A stretch of DNA of 64,000 bases, taken from the NCBI GenBank assembly GCA_963693285.1, contig OY848920.1:4663135-4727134 (forward strand), read 5' to 3'. The notes below the pieces were generated by a model. That model worked only from the letters and a program-made list of their open reading frames with translations, did no database searches and was not told the origin of the DNA. The stretch comes from Xestospongia muta (taxonomy: Eukaryota; Porifera; Demospongiae; Haplosclerida; Petrosiidae). The position numbers and the translations under genes were made by a program. Each line of letters opens with the position of its first letter. The stretch's first letter is position 1. Below are positions 12,101 to 23,215 of the stretch, in pieces.

Positions 12101-15100
12101 GTGGTTATGAAGGATTAAGCTATTGCACTGACAGAACATTTGACTCTCCAGTTTACAGTTAAAATTCCAAATAATACCCAAGCTGCAAACGAGGGCATTA
12201 TTTAGAATTCAAGGGTTACTAAGCAATTAAATAACCGACGCATAGGGCTCTAGGTGACTTAGTTAAGAGATGCAATAACATTGCGTTACCATAGTATTTT
12301 ATATAGTAACCTCCGTACAGGTTACTAATAAATATAAAAACCTGAGGCTGGCCAATCAAATTGCAGTATTTGCATCTGGTATAAACTAACATAATATAAA
12401 ACTATCAGTTAGTCCTAGGAAGAAGCTATAATTATAACACTACAGTAAATGTCCAGTGTAACAGTTAACATAATGTATTGACATATTATATAGAAATTAA
12501 ATTACCTGAATCAGATATTTCAGTGTCAGGATTACGATTAGATAGATGTCTCTTAATTCGAAGTCTCTCAATTACACCTACATGAACAAACAAATTATAG
12601 ATAATATCAATAATAATGATGAATTAATTAATAATGACCGATTGTTTGGATATACTAACTACAAGTTAATACAGTTATTAGTTATGTTGTTGTCAAAATT
12701 ATATAAATTAATAAACTATAATTAACTGAACTGTCAGTTCTTTCATTCAAACCTAACATTACATATTTTGGACCACATGTTCTGTATGTATTACATAACT
12801 CTGATGTATCAGTAACTTGTACTATGCTATGCATTAATTAACCGATCAGGTTTCTCCATTTTTAGGTCAATAAATAACTTCCACACTTCCCATTGAGGTA
12901 TATAATAAGTTCTAATACAATCTTTGTTACAACACTTACATCAATATGATGCAAGCCCAAATCTAAGTTGCTACAAGGTCTAAACTACTGTAACTCAATA
13001 TATGCATAAAGCCAACTAGTTGCATTTACAACCACATTGTGGTTACATCCATTTTACTATAGTAATTGAATCATGGCTTCAATTAAAGCTATAAGTGGAT
13101 ATTGTTTTAAGTGAACTAACCCAGTTAATTTAGTTGAAATAGTATCTATCTGTCACTCATAGTTTCAGTTATTGGACATAAACTATAAAGAGTAATTTTT
13201 GACTTCTAGTCAGCTTTATACATATTGAATTGTACCAGTTTTGGCTTTGTTGGGCCTACATCATATTGATAAGATTCTGGTAACCAAGACAACAGTTGAA
13301 ATGATAAAATGCTATTTTAAGTGATATATATAGTTACAAGGTGTTCCCTCCCTTTACTGAACTCTAAACTGGACAGATGACAAAAGAAAAGTCACAAGAT
13401 GTTATTAAGCATTTAGTGTATCTAGTTTTATATATAATATGATAAATTGTTAAACAAATTAGTGAACAAGACTATAATTTATAACATTATAATTACAAAA
13501 CTCATCGTAACATTCTTTAATAGTGATGCTAGTGATGTAAACTAGAAAAGTTATAATTTGATTGAATCTACTGTATGGTCCTTGTAAAAACTTTAAGAAG
13601 TGCTTTCAGTCTAACTTTAACTACAACAGTAACTGTGAGTTAAACAGATAAGGATTACTATTATGTTGATGTCACACCATCAACAATTCTTTCATACTTT
13701 TAGTAATGGCAAAAAAGCATTCGAATACTTTTTCATGTTAAGGAATGATTATCTGGGGATGAGACTAGGAACATTGGTGACACTTAGATTGTTCAATATT
13801 AAAGATATCTGTTTTCTTTATAAAAAAATCTTGTGGTTATGAAGGATTAAGCTATTGCACTGACAGAACATTTGACTCTCCAGTTTACAATGGCTTCCTC
13901 ATAAGATGACAAAAGATTTGATCTGACAAAACAATTCAACTTATTATCTTCTTACTACTATTGATATTACAACTTAGCTAAAGCTAACAAGTAGATTTGA
14001 CACACACGTATGCAAAGCAGCAGATGGTAAGTATCCAATATAGCAATTGAAATGAAGCAATCTGATTGGTCAACATGGTCCAAGTCTGTTATACAAAACT
14101 TCAACTCTCTAATTTTTAAATAACTAATTATGTAGATATTTTTTCTGACTTTATCTCTAATAATTCATCATTAAAATTAATTTCCTTAAGTATTCTAATT
14201 CTGACACATCCCTCTATACTTGACAAGTGTGTTCACATGTGATATCATAGAGATGTACAAGCTCTACATCTACCTCTAACTTTGTCAAAAATAATTATTG
14301 TTAAAGAAACATCAAATTTTACCTCTAAACAAATGTAATTTGATGAATTTTTAGAAGCTTTATTGTTATTAATGATGGGTGTGTCTAGAATATTATGGGG
14401 ACTGCTATGATCATCACAAGTCTAGATTCAGGGACATTTACAATGTACAGCTTATGTACATAATAGTGTACCGTATAGCGCTTTATTTTCGAGGAGCTAA
14501 AATTTAGAGGATTGCTGTAACTGAATTATTTTGCGGAATAAATTTCGAGGTTACTGGAATTGTTAAACTCCGCCCCTAGCCAACAAGAGTAGTGCACGTG
14601 GGCCTATTGCAATAGCTACTTTTAGTGTTGAAGTGATGGTTCGTGGCTACCATGTATATCAGTGTGTTTGGGCTCCTATTGTTGGGGAAGAACTGCCATG
14701 TAGAAAGGAATACGGAAACAGTTAAAATCACTTCGCTGTGGCTGTGCTTCACGGAACTACTACTTATCACATGTATGGGGGTGTGGCTAAACCCCATAGC
14801 TGACCTTGATTATACCATATAATTCAAAGGCACAATTTTCACGTCTAAAACACAATCTACGAAAACCTTAAAATTCAAGCTCCTCATAATAAAGCACTAT
14901 ACAGTAGTTATCTATAACATCTTTAACTAAACAGATAAGAATTACTATCAAGTCAATATGTTGGTTCCATGTGTGTATATGTTATGAGACATATTGTAAG
15001 ATAGACACATCCTAAAAACACAATAAAGTTCATTCTAAATACCAGTACTACATACTACATGTATGTCGTGATGTATAGAAGTAGTTAATAAAAAACTATA

Positions 15101-18100
15101 TCAAAGTCTTTGACAACAGAATGATAACATTTTGTAATTCAAAATGTTTGTACTATACAGTTTATTGACAGTGACAGTATTAATAAAACAACATCATTAC
15201 TTAATAATAATAACTTACTTATTTGAAGATGTTGACGTATATGATCAGCTATCTTCTTGTTGTTAATAACAGGACTTTCTGCAGCAGTAATCATTGTTTC
15301 CCAAGTATCAGGGGATGATTTTGTATCACTCCAGATGTTCATTACTTTCTCGAGTTCGGTTTCATCATTGTCCTCACTTTGTTTTATCTCATCCAAAACA
15401 TTGCGACGTAGTTCTAATGATAATCCAATATCATACCATTTGTCACTGATAGCAATTAATGCAATAAATAGTTCATATTTATTAGGAGTCTCCTTTAATA
15501 TACTGGTAATACCTGAGATAACAACAAAAACAATTATTATAACAAACTGTCATATTATAAATTAATTAATGTCTTAAACATTATCATTTTAAATATATGT
15601 GGTATTGATTAAGTGTTGACAAATGAAAACTTCAATTATCAATAAATGGACATGGAATTTAATACAGAAACTTGGAATATAAAATTGGAATTATATTTAT
15701 ACAATCACACTGATCTAACAAATTTACTACTTATAATACAATGATTTGTGGTTGGGCTTTAAATAGAATATGTGGTAAAAGTTCAAAACTAATACTGGAT
15801 ATTAAGCACTTTAGGGTGTGGCTTGTTTAGGTTAATTATAAATTAGTTGTACATGTGTACATGTTAACAAGTAAAGTAGTAATTTGTGTGTGTACTGTTG
15901 ACATATACTAATATTAATATTGTGGGACAAGTAAAGATGACACTATTACTAACATTATCTTATAATTAACAGACAGTGTAGGAGTAGGTCCCTAGTATTT
16001 CTATATCAACATAGCTTGTTAATTACATGCAATTATTAATTACTATTTAAGTCATTATAATGTGAGTATTAAGTGACTCCAATAAATGACTGATTTGTAG
16101 TAGTTTCTACTTTGATAAAAAAAGTGGATAATTTTGTTAAGGTACATGTATGTGTAAATTTTAAGCTCACTTTAAAAATTATTTTGGAAGTTTGTCATAA
16201 TAATATAGAAAGGATATATATTCTTATTACTACATGTATATAGTATTTAAAGTCATTTTGATCATTGTAACTTAAAAAGCAAAGTATAATACTAACACTC
16301 TTTTTCATAGTAAACAGAGCTAATGTATCATAGTTTGTGTCATTATAATAACAGAAAAGTATCCATGTTTTACTATTTTCTATAGTATATAGAGACAATG
16401 ATATAAACAGTAACTACATCACAGAGACAAAGTAGAGTTCTAAAACTTAGCCTCATACCCAGATATTCATTCAATGGAAGGATGGGTTGTAATCTATCAG
16501 GCTAGACCCTTCTCTTTGCTAATACACAAGAAGGGTCTAGTAAAGGTCACAATTGATTAACTTCAACTGAACAATCAGATTCCACTACTCATATTCTGGC
16601 TAGTGTGGGTGGTAGGAAGTAGAATATAAATGTTGTTTACTCTCTATTATTGAAGTGAAGAAAGATATTTTATTCTTGTTTTCAAACTAAGACTGTTTTA
16701 TGACTCTATAAGTCAGTAACTATGATGTTTTAAAGTATGTAAATCTACAAACATAATATAAATGCATTTAAGGGAAATAGTATGCTCCAGGAGAGGGCGT
16801 GGCTTCTGTATTTCCACTTATCATTACTAATAAAAATTCTGCTATGACCTTTACTTTATATTTCTATCACATCAGTTAAGAGGAGGGTATAGCTGGATAG
16901 ACTAGATGAACTGGTAATTACTACTTGTACATGTACCAATTAATTGGAATCAATGATAAAGTCATTCATGAGCTAATCCTTTAACAATGAAGTAGTCATA
17001 ATTAAAGTAAAATAATAAATCAATGATATATATTCATTTCCTTTATATTATAGCTGACTATGGAAAGAGTTGGACTCTGTCTTCTAAAGTAGATAACATC
17101 AAGTTTGTTATGTAACATACAATAGAATGGTAAGCCTTAAAATATCAGATGAAATCAGTCACTGTTCATATCATATGAGTCATCAAATCAAGTGTATAAG
17201 TGTACATAAGGTAGATAGACATGTAATACACTGTATTGTAATGAAAAACAAACTAGAAAAAACTGGAAAATTTTTCATTTGATTGAATCTACTGTATGGT
17301 CAATGAAGATGTGTTTTCAGTCTAACTTTAACTACAACAGTAACTGCGAGTTAAACAGATAAGGATTACTATCAAGTCAATGTGTTGGTATGGTATGTTC
17401 TATGTGTGTACATGTTACATGTTATGAGATCATCTTATGAGTGAAGGCTGGTTCACATAACAACACAAAGCCTTGCGTCACATTGCGTCATGTTGTGTAA
17501 TGTGTACACACGTCAAATTTATGAACACAGTGTGTGCACAACCTACAAATGTGACGTGTCACAACGCGAGGATAAAATCAAGTTTCAAGCAATGCGTTCA
17601 TCCGATCAAATTTCAATAACCATGTGTTTTGAGTTTTGACAGACAAGAAACTTATTGAGACTGTTCGTTGTTTCCCTTGCTTGTGGAAAGTATCTAGCAA
17701 AAGTTACAAGGATGCAAGAGCAAGAGAAAACACATGGAAGGAAGTGGCAAGCTAGGTAACTGAATAAACAACAAACAGAAATTATACATAGCTGTTGAGT
17801 AAATATAGGATACACCTACATTGTTCACTTCAGTCTCCATTTTGCACTAGTAATAGAGTTTATAATGATGAGGATGGAGTTTTGTTCACATGTATCCTCT
17901 TTTTTATATGAACAGCATTGATGCTACACTACACAATGTGACACCAAGAGTGAAAAGTGACCCATATACAAGTGTAGTTTGTTGAACCCATCTTTAGACA
18001 CATCCAAACACATTACAAGTTCATTCTTAATATAAGTACTACATACTATATGTACGTTAAAACTCATTGAGACAATACTGTAATTATTCTAAAATTTTGT

Positions 18101-20426
18101 GCCTCTAATTTGAATAATAACTAATTGTTTGTAAACTTTCTATTATTTTTCTCTCTAATATTCTTTTGTAAAATTAAAGCTCCATGTATTTATAATCTTG
18201 TCATTTACTTCCTTATTTGGCAAGGTGTGCAATGGAGAAGATAGTGATTTAGACATTGAAGAAAGCAAAGAGGACAGCATTTTACTGTAATGACTATCAT
18301 TGTTATTCATTTTAATACCATAATAGTAGATCAGTTTGGAATATTCTCATGACACATGTTCTACTATTCTTCTATTTATTGTGATCACTACTGTGTATCT
18401 ATCATGACTATTTATTTTTTCTATTTCTCCTGAAACTTGTCTCCTACCTCAGGACTCCATTCAACTTTGTAAATGTGATAACCTCTGTACCATATTGGAC
18501 AAATTGGCTCCTAGAACTTAGTCTGTTGTCTCTTTATTTTTAATTAGTCTGTCGTTGTTACTGTACATTGTTACTTTGGTACAGTGTATTGACAGTGACA
18601 TTAGGTGTGGTTTATATTTAATTTAGTTCAATAAAGCTTACATCTATAAACTGACTTAATTCCATTTAAAAAGGATTGTTAATGACCTTCATTATATGGA
18701 AAGGTCAGAACAAGACATGACTACCTACAAACTGATCACAATTATTCGTAACATGTACAAAACATTCCTGTGTTCAAATTATAACTGATACAATCAACAT
18801 CAAACTACTTTGAAGTGAATTGAGACTAATTTGATTTTTCAATCACATTCAACTGATGTACATTGTGTGTGAACAATGTTGATTATAACTGAATTGAATA
18901 CACTTTACAGTAGTAGTCTGAACACCACTATTAATAACCTCATTACTTAATAATAATAACTTATTACTCTTACCTCTAAGATATTGACGTATTAGATCAG
19001 CTGTCTCCTTGTCATTAACAATAGAACTCTCAATAGCATTTATGACCGTTTTCCAGTCAACAGAGGATGAATGACTAGTTAGAAGGTTGTCATTGACTAC
19101 ACGAAGTTTTCCGAAATCGTCCATCTGACTGTATTTTAAATCATCCAAAACATTGCGACGTACTTGTAATGATAATCCAATATCATACCATTTGTCTCTG
19201 ATATCAAATAACAGATAGGATAGTTCATATTTTGTAGGAGTCTCCTTTAATATACTGGTAATATCTGAGATAACAAAAAACAATTATTATAACAAACTGT
19301 CATATTATAAATTAATTAATGTCTTTAAAATTATCATTTTAAATATATGTGGTATTAATTAAGTGTTGACAAATTAAAACTTCAATTATCAATAAATGGA
19401 CATGACCTGTTTATCATTCAATGACTTTACTCACACTGATCTAACAAATTTACTACTTATAATACAATGGGTTGTGATTGGGCTTTAAATAGAATATGTG
19501 GTATGTCAAACAAATACTATACTCTGTCCAAATTGAGAACAGCTCCTCATTACAAAAAGGTGTTTTATGCATGGAATGTAAGGTGAGGTATTTCCTCACT
19601 TATTATATGCAATTAGTACTGAAGTACCTTTTAATGTTACTCATTATTTGGTCACATGGATGTCATGTGAACACACCAAGTTTTCAATCATGTTTGTTAA
19701 GATACCAAAGCAAAGAAACAGATGTCACAAACAAAGGAGGTTGTTACAAATGTCTATGACTATTTTGAGAAAACTCAACAGGTGTAAATAGACTCAAGGA
19801 TCTTATAAACAAACATCTGATGCCACAGGAGTTTCATGTAACAGTATCAAGAGGCTATGAAAAGAGAAAGTTCTAGGCATTCTCAGTCTTCTATCTAAAA
19901 AAGGTTTTTTCAGAACCACGGTGGCTTTATAGCTGCCTTGAATAAATCGTAAAAGACAATACCTGATTACCGTTTTAATAACAATAATTGTTATAATAGA
20001 ACATCTGTTTATATAACTATAACTGTAATTTTGAATTGCCATGTGACACATGGCTGACTTAGCAAGGTGAAAAATGTTATTCGTTAAATCCTCGAAGGTG
20101 CATAATTTACAGTATGACAAAAGTATGCCATTGAAAATGTATGAAGTTTTATAGTTTGCCACTTTCTCATAGCACTAGAGAGCCATATTTTATATATAAA
20201 AGCACATTTACAAGCTGAATCCATTGGTGAAAGTTCCATATAGATAGCACGTAAAACGTCAAAGTTATTTACATGTCTGCGTGGCCCAACTCAACTCAGA
20301 CAGAGTATAAATAAAGTGGACATTGAACAAATTAGGGTGGGGCTAATTATTAACTAGTAATACATGAACAGTTATCCTTGTTACTGTCTACAATTATAAT
20401 GATCATTTACCTGCTGCCATTTTCAT
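5838..20426 (-). CDS. Gene B: death-death-ROC/COR-death signalling protein
   Basis: Six exons join without a frame error: 20411..20426 (MKMAA), 18974..19264, 15219..15512, 12506..12577 (or its duplicate 10774..10845), 6765..8822 and 5838..6133. The total is 3027 nt, 1009 codons. Order: death domain about 9-100; death domain about 107-198; linker 201-224; P-loop GAPGTGKS at 251-258; DTGGQ at 409-413; GTFLD at 501-505; COR-like winged-helix region from about 575; Cys-rich tail about 865-905; third death domain about 920-1009. There is no signal peptide, so it is likely cytosolic. Known relatives in principle are ROCO proteins such as DAPK1 (ROC-COR-death). Adaptor or sensor work in death-fold signalling is inferred. 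The terminal exon, or exons, after 5838 was not found; reading on into the intron gives a stop within 14 codons. Confidence 0.75.
6765..8822 (-). CDS. Gene B exon 5: ROC/COR-like GTPase with Cys-rich tail
   Basis: A 2058-nt exon (686 codons, phase 1 at both ends). Acceptor AG is at 8823-8824 and donor GTGAGT at 6759-6764. G1 is GAPGTGKSS. The segment before G3 is long and carries an acidic Ser/Thr-rich stretch (ETSDSDDSESSTT). G3 is DTGGQAAF, as in Ras/Roc/G-alpha DxxGQ. The G4 position has GTFLD, not N/TKxD. The COR-like part has IPIRWFLFQLEL, then ALNYYHDLTIFLYFP, then VFLHPQPLFNKLSDLI, the usual winged-helix signature. The exon ends with Cys pairs (FYCTIPDC, EHFCCL, CICQDSC) that could bind zinc. 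Family placement comes from motif recognition; nucleotide hydrolysis is untested. Confidence 0.75.
8912..9540. repeat. Dispersed repeat family R, copy 2
   Basis: It lies in the intron upstream of GTPase exon B, the same relative position as copy 1 to GTPase A. The plus-strand frame seen in copy 1 is interrupted here by one TGA where the others have a Trp codon. Confidence 0.8.
9541..10190. repeat. Degenerate minisatellite built on an aggatgtactaagtat unit
   Basis: About ten diverged units of roughly 55-70 bases. Each has a version of catcccaggatgtactaagt followed by ttaagggatacatatgcact. Related arrays follow repeat R at 28980..29190 and 61400..61870, and the non-repeated tail at 10064..10310 also matches 61766..62010. 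It is non-coding; the short open frames on the minus strand are by-products of the repetition. Confidence 0.7.
10390..10519. repeat. Long imperfect hairpin (foldback element)
   Basis: Left arm gaggcctacgcgaggttatt..gtttagtaaccc pairs with the right arm gggttactaagcaattaaat..cgcatagggctct across an AT-rich middle; the arms are about 50 bases each with scattered mismatches. The size and terminal symmetry resemble a foldback MITE. The left border of the 1732-bp tandem duplication falls inside its left arm, so the second unit has only the right part (12161..12251). Confidence 0.65.
10429..12160. repeat. 1732-bp tandem duplication, unit 1
   Basis: The sequence starting aaaattccaaataatacccaag at 10429 restarts at 12161. 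The two units are almost identical; I saw one substitution (gttgtt against gtggtt, near 11310 and 13042). The unit contains a complete copy of the 24-codon linker exon of gene B (10774..10845). Confidence 0.9.
10774..10845 (-). CDS. Duplicate of gene B exon 4 (linker exon)
   Basis: Identical to the exon at 12506..12577, with the same acceptor and donor (GTAATT). It is 72 nt, phase 1 on both sides, so it could be used instead of, or in addition to, its twin without shifting the frame. It encodes a basic linker (ERLRIKRHLSNRN, then DTEISDSG). Which copy is spliced cannot be told from DNA. Confidence 0.6.
12161..13889. repeat. 1732-bp tandem duplication, unit 2
   Basis: Second unit, ending at cagtttaca (13889) where the first ends at 12157, with three filler bases gtt at the junction. 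No selective constraint outside the 72-nt exon is expected, so near-identity means a very recent event, gene conversion, or a false duplication in the assembly. Confidence 0.9.
12506..12577 (-). CDS. Gene B exon 4: 24-codon linker
   Basis: Acceptor AG at 12578-12579 and donor GTAATT at 12500-12505; 72 nt, phase 1 at both ends. It joins death domain 2 (…QHLQI) to the GTPase exon (GTNKKLLDKAM) in frame. The sequence is basic, then acidic, with no recognisable domain. Confidence 0.65.
13890..14470. other. Intron sequence, nothing recognised
   Basis: AT-rich intron of gene B between the linker exon and death domain 2. I see no exon-like frame, hairpin or repeat beyond short poly-A/T runs. Confidence 0.5.
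14471..14904. mobile_element. MITE with TA target duplication (mariner-like), second type
   Basis: A 434-bp element flanked by TA (14469-14470 and 14905-14906). Its ends are inverted: CCGTATAGCGCTTTATTTTC on the left, CTGTATAGTGCTTTATTATG reversed from the right, with homology continuing through gaggagct. The interior has no gene. It sits in a gene B intron. Confidence 0.75.
15219..15512 (-). CDS. Gene B exon 3: second death domain
   Basis: Acceptor AG at 15513-15514 and donor GTAAGT at 15213-15218; 294 nt, phase 1 to 1. It reads GITSILKETPNKYELF, DKWYDIGLSLELRRNVLDEI, then an acidic loop (SEDNDETELEKV), SPDTWETMITAAESP and ADHIRQHLQI. The pattern W-x2-I-G-x-x-L and D-x-W-x-T-(L/M) is typical of death domains. 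It is a duplicate of exon 2, including about 250 bases of upstream intron. Confidence 0.8.
15520..18973. other. Gene B intron 2
   Basis: Its first 250 bases (minus-strand upstream of exon 3) mirror those upstream of exon 2 at 19265-19500. A stretch at 17280..17400 matches 11830..11950, a decayed intron duplicate. A locally CpG-richer stretch at 17470..17580 has repeated gcgtcac/acgtgtcac words. I find no supported gene; the longest minus-strand frame there has no domain features. Confidence 0.5.
18974..19264 (-). CDS. Gene B exon 2: first death domain
   Basis: Acceptor AG at 19265-19266 and donor GTAAGA at 18968-18973; 291 nt, phase 1 to 1. It reads DITSILKETPTKYELSYLL, DKWYDIGLSLQVRRNVLDDL, VDWKTVINAIESS and ADLIRQYLRG. 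It joins MKMAA from exon 1 and GITSIL of exon 3 without frame loss. Confidence 0.8.
20411..20426 (-). CDS. Gene B exon 1: start codon
   Basis: ATG at 20426..20424, then AAAATGGCAGCAG and donor GTAAAT (20405-20410). Sixteen bases leave phase 1, exactly what exon 2 needs, giving MKMAAD-ITSIL. The sequence upstream (20427..20475) is a plausible 5' leader with no in-frame ATG extension. Two ATGs in frame (codons 1 and 3) could serve; the first is taken. Confidence 0.65.
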
Positions 20427-20623
20427 GTAAATATACTCTCTCAGTACTACTTCACAGTGTAGTCAGGAGTCACCTGACTTGTTAACAAGTGTCAGGCCAG
20501 ACCTGACGTTTCTTCTAAAGTACCAATTCACAGATCTAAAAGATATAAAATTTATCATTAACTAATTTTAAAATGTATACATAATAAGAATTTTTGAGTA
20601 AAGTAAATTTAGCATCCACAAAA

Positions 20624-20993
20624 GAGGGTTCCTATAAACCAACCAAACATCACCTGTGTACAGACCGGTACATGTAACAACTAATTACATGTAAACTTAT
20701 TCATAATTAATCATATTCATTGCTGATTAATTATGTTAAAGTTAACATGATACATCTAGTGATATCTCCATTGAGTGTTATCACAAGATGTATCATATTA
20801 CAGTACAAACAACTAATGATTATTAGTATTTTTATTATAGTAATTGAAGATTGGGCTAGGAGGGTCCACTTTACTGGACTATAAGTAGTATACACTAGGT
20901 ATATATAGGTATATAGCTTAACTTATATACACAAAGGACAATGTCATTTAAACTGACCAGTCTTGTTTAGTCTAATATATCACACACACATTA
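20624..20993. repeat. Segmental duplication block 1a (pairs with 30563..30939)
   Basis: Direct-orientation match to 30563..30939. Shared words include ggtatatataggtatatagc, ctgaccagtcttgtttag and catctagtgata. Together with block 1b it marks a copied segment of several kb whose two copies now lie about 10 kb apart with different indels. Confidence 0.75.
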
Positions 20994-21817
20994 TGAGGAA
21001 GATTTAAATAGTTGAAGCTATTCAATTAAGTAAACATAGATATGACCTTATAAATTAGATTGTCTTTACATTAGCCAATATATAACTAAGATACATTGTC
21101 TTTTAATGCAGAAAAACGTAATTGCTTACACCTTTTTCTTAGAATACCTAGTTTGTATCAACCACAAAGGAATATTAATGACTTTTCAATCTTACAAATT
21201 CCATTTTAAACATACATGACATATTGAAGTTAACACATTATCTTAAACTTGATTAGGACTAAGTAATCCCTCTCATAACAAGCTTTTGTTTTGTACAAGC
21301 AACCTTTTCCTCATAATATGTGTGATGTGGGAGACTAAGTCTTTATCTTTCACTTCAATAAACAGTTCTTAAAAGGGGCGTGACCCATGCAATACACAAC
21401 ATATACAAGATAAACTATCAATAGATTAATACCTTTTTATTACTTCCAAGTACAACTAGTACAACGAATTAACAGCAAACTATTTACAAACTGGAGCTTT
21501 TATTGAGTGAGTGAGTACAGCCTTTCTTCTGGTATTCAACTAGATAGCGCGGTTATTGGATACACCCATAGATACCGGAAATATCTGTAATTCGTAAAAT
21601 TGGAATAATTGAATATTAGGTGACCTGTCACACCGTAAGTGCACTGTTTTTGTCCTCCCCCAACAAATTACACAACTCCCACATAATGTTTTTAACAAGA
21701 TATCATATCCTGTATAGTCAGTGTATATAAGGAGGTTGTATGATTAGTTGTCATTTTAGAGTGCAGTAGTACACATACTCACATTGTCTTATTTACTGTT
21801 AGTTTTGTTCTGAATCA

Positions 21818-22110
21818 TGATTGACAGGGAGAACATACCTATTAATTATCAGATAACTAATGATCTAGTAACTCAAGCTCAGTTCTTGCTGTTAATAGAT
21901 ACAATCATATCTTCAAAAAAGTCTATAGAGGGGAATCCTTGAAATTTAAAGACAAAGCAACTGAACAATTCATTAAAAGATTCTAGAGAGAGGAGCTGCT
22001 AGAGTTTTCAAAATCAATTTAATTTAATAATAATAATGATATTGATGGTAACAAGTATCCTATTGAATTACTATTTGAATTAAATTTTGCTCGTGTTGAA
22101 AACATTTACT
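21818..22110 (+). pseudogene. Broken coding fragment, unknown protein
   Basis: An ATG at 21818 begins MIDRENIPINYQITNDLV. The frame then seems to shift, giving FKKVYRGESLKFKDKATEQF, a TAG, and REELLEFSKSI, then GNKYPIELLFELNFARV. Amino-acid-like composition persists across frames, which suggests a decayed exon. I do not recognise the family. It could be chance in AT-rich DNA. Confidence 0.25.
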
Positions 22111-23215
22111 AGTCTAACAAGGTGTGGTAGTGCTAGCTCTTCAATCAGGTCCAGGATGTTATGGCTGGATGTTTGTGTGATGTAGCTTTATCTTATTATT
22201 GTCTTTTTCTGTAATTTTTATTGTTCAGTGTTAATTTTGTTCTCATTAGTCTTTTTTGAGGTGTTTCAATAGATTTTCTCCTGGCATAATATTTTATTGA
22301 AAGACTGTAACATTCCTCAAAGTCTATTTTATTGTTTTGCCCCAACCTATCATCTTATTTGTATATCAGTTCTTTCTCTACATACTTATATTTTGTTAAT
22401 TATTATTAGTGTGTACCCAACCAGCACAAAATCCAGTACTATTATAGGATTATTAGTGGTGTGTGAGTAAGTGTTTGAGAGGTGTATGATTTGAGAATTT
22501 CAATGTACATGATACATTGTATTTGAAGCCACTACCTAGAAGTATAAAAGTGATAACTGATCTTATGCAGTACACAAGTATTAAACTAAAAATAATGAGA
22601 TGGGATAACTGATTGTGGTCTGTACTCACTATATAACATTTATTACAGATCCATCTGATATCGATCTTTATTTCAAAAAAATTATGATACAATTATATCT
22701 AGTTTGAAGACATGAAGTTATCATATCTCTTAGATAATGTCATTAACAAAGCAACTCATAATATAATTCTCTAATAAAGAAAATGCACTTTATGAGCACT
22801 AAAATTGGAAGTATTCGATAATTGTCAACAATGATACTATGTTGATTACATGATCAATGACATGATATCATATAAGCAGAGTAATCTATTCTCTATTTTC
22901 TTTGATAAGGCATTCTTAAAAATAGTTTCTGTTGCTATGGTGACTTTATATGCATATTGTGGTTGCAAGAAAATTAATGTAAAGCTTTCATATTTGATAC
23001 ACTCTTGACTTGGTTCAATTATTCATTTATGTTTGCCATTAATTATAAAATATTATTATTTAGTAATTGTAACAGCAATCATTACAATTAGCTACATTGT
23101 CACCTAATGAAATTATTGAAAATTAATTAACAAAACAAATCAGCTAGTTTGGTTACACTATCTACATATCATATTAATAAAACTAATAAAACACTAGTTC
23201 TTTTAAGATACATAC
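22107..23215. repeat. Segmental duplication block 1b (pairs with 32545..33716)
   Basis: Direct match to 32545..33716: caaggtgtggtagtgctagc against caaggtgtggtgttgctaac, gtccaggatgttatg in both, and cttcaatgtacatgatacat against cttcaacgtacatgatacat. No intact gene is found in either copy. Confidence 0.75.

Noticed and set aside
17450..17960. Possible MITE with repeated gcgtcac/acgtgtcac words
   Set aside because: I could not find matching inverted ends or a target duplication; only local word repetition is visible.
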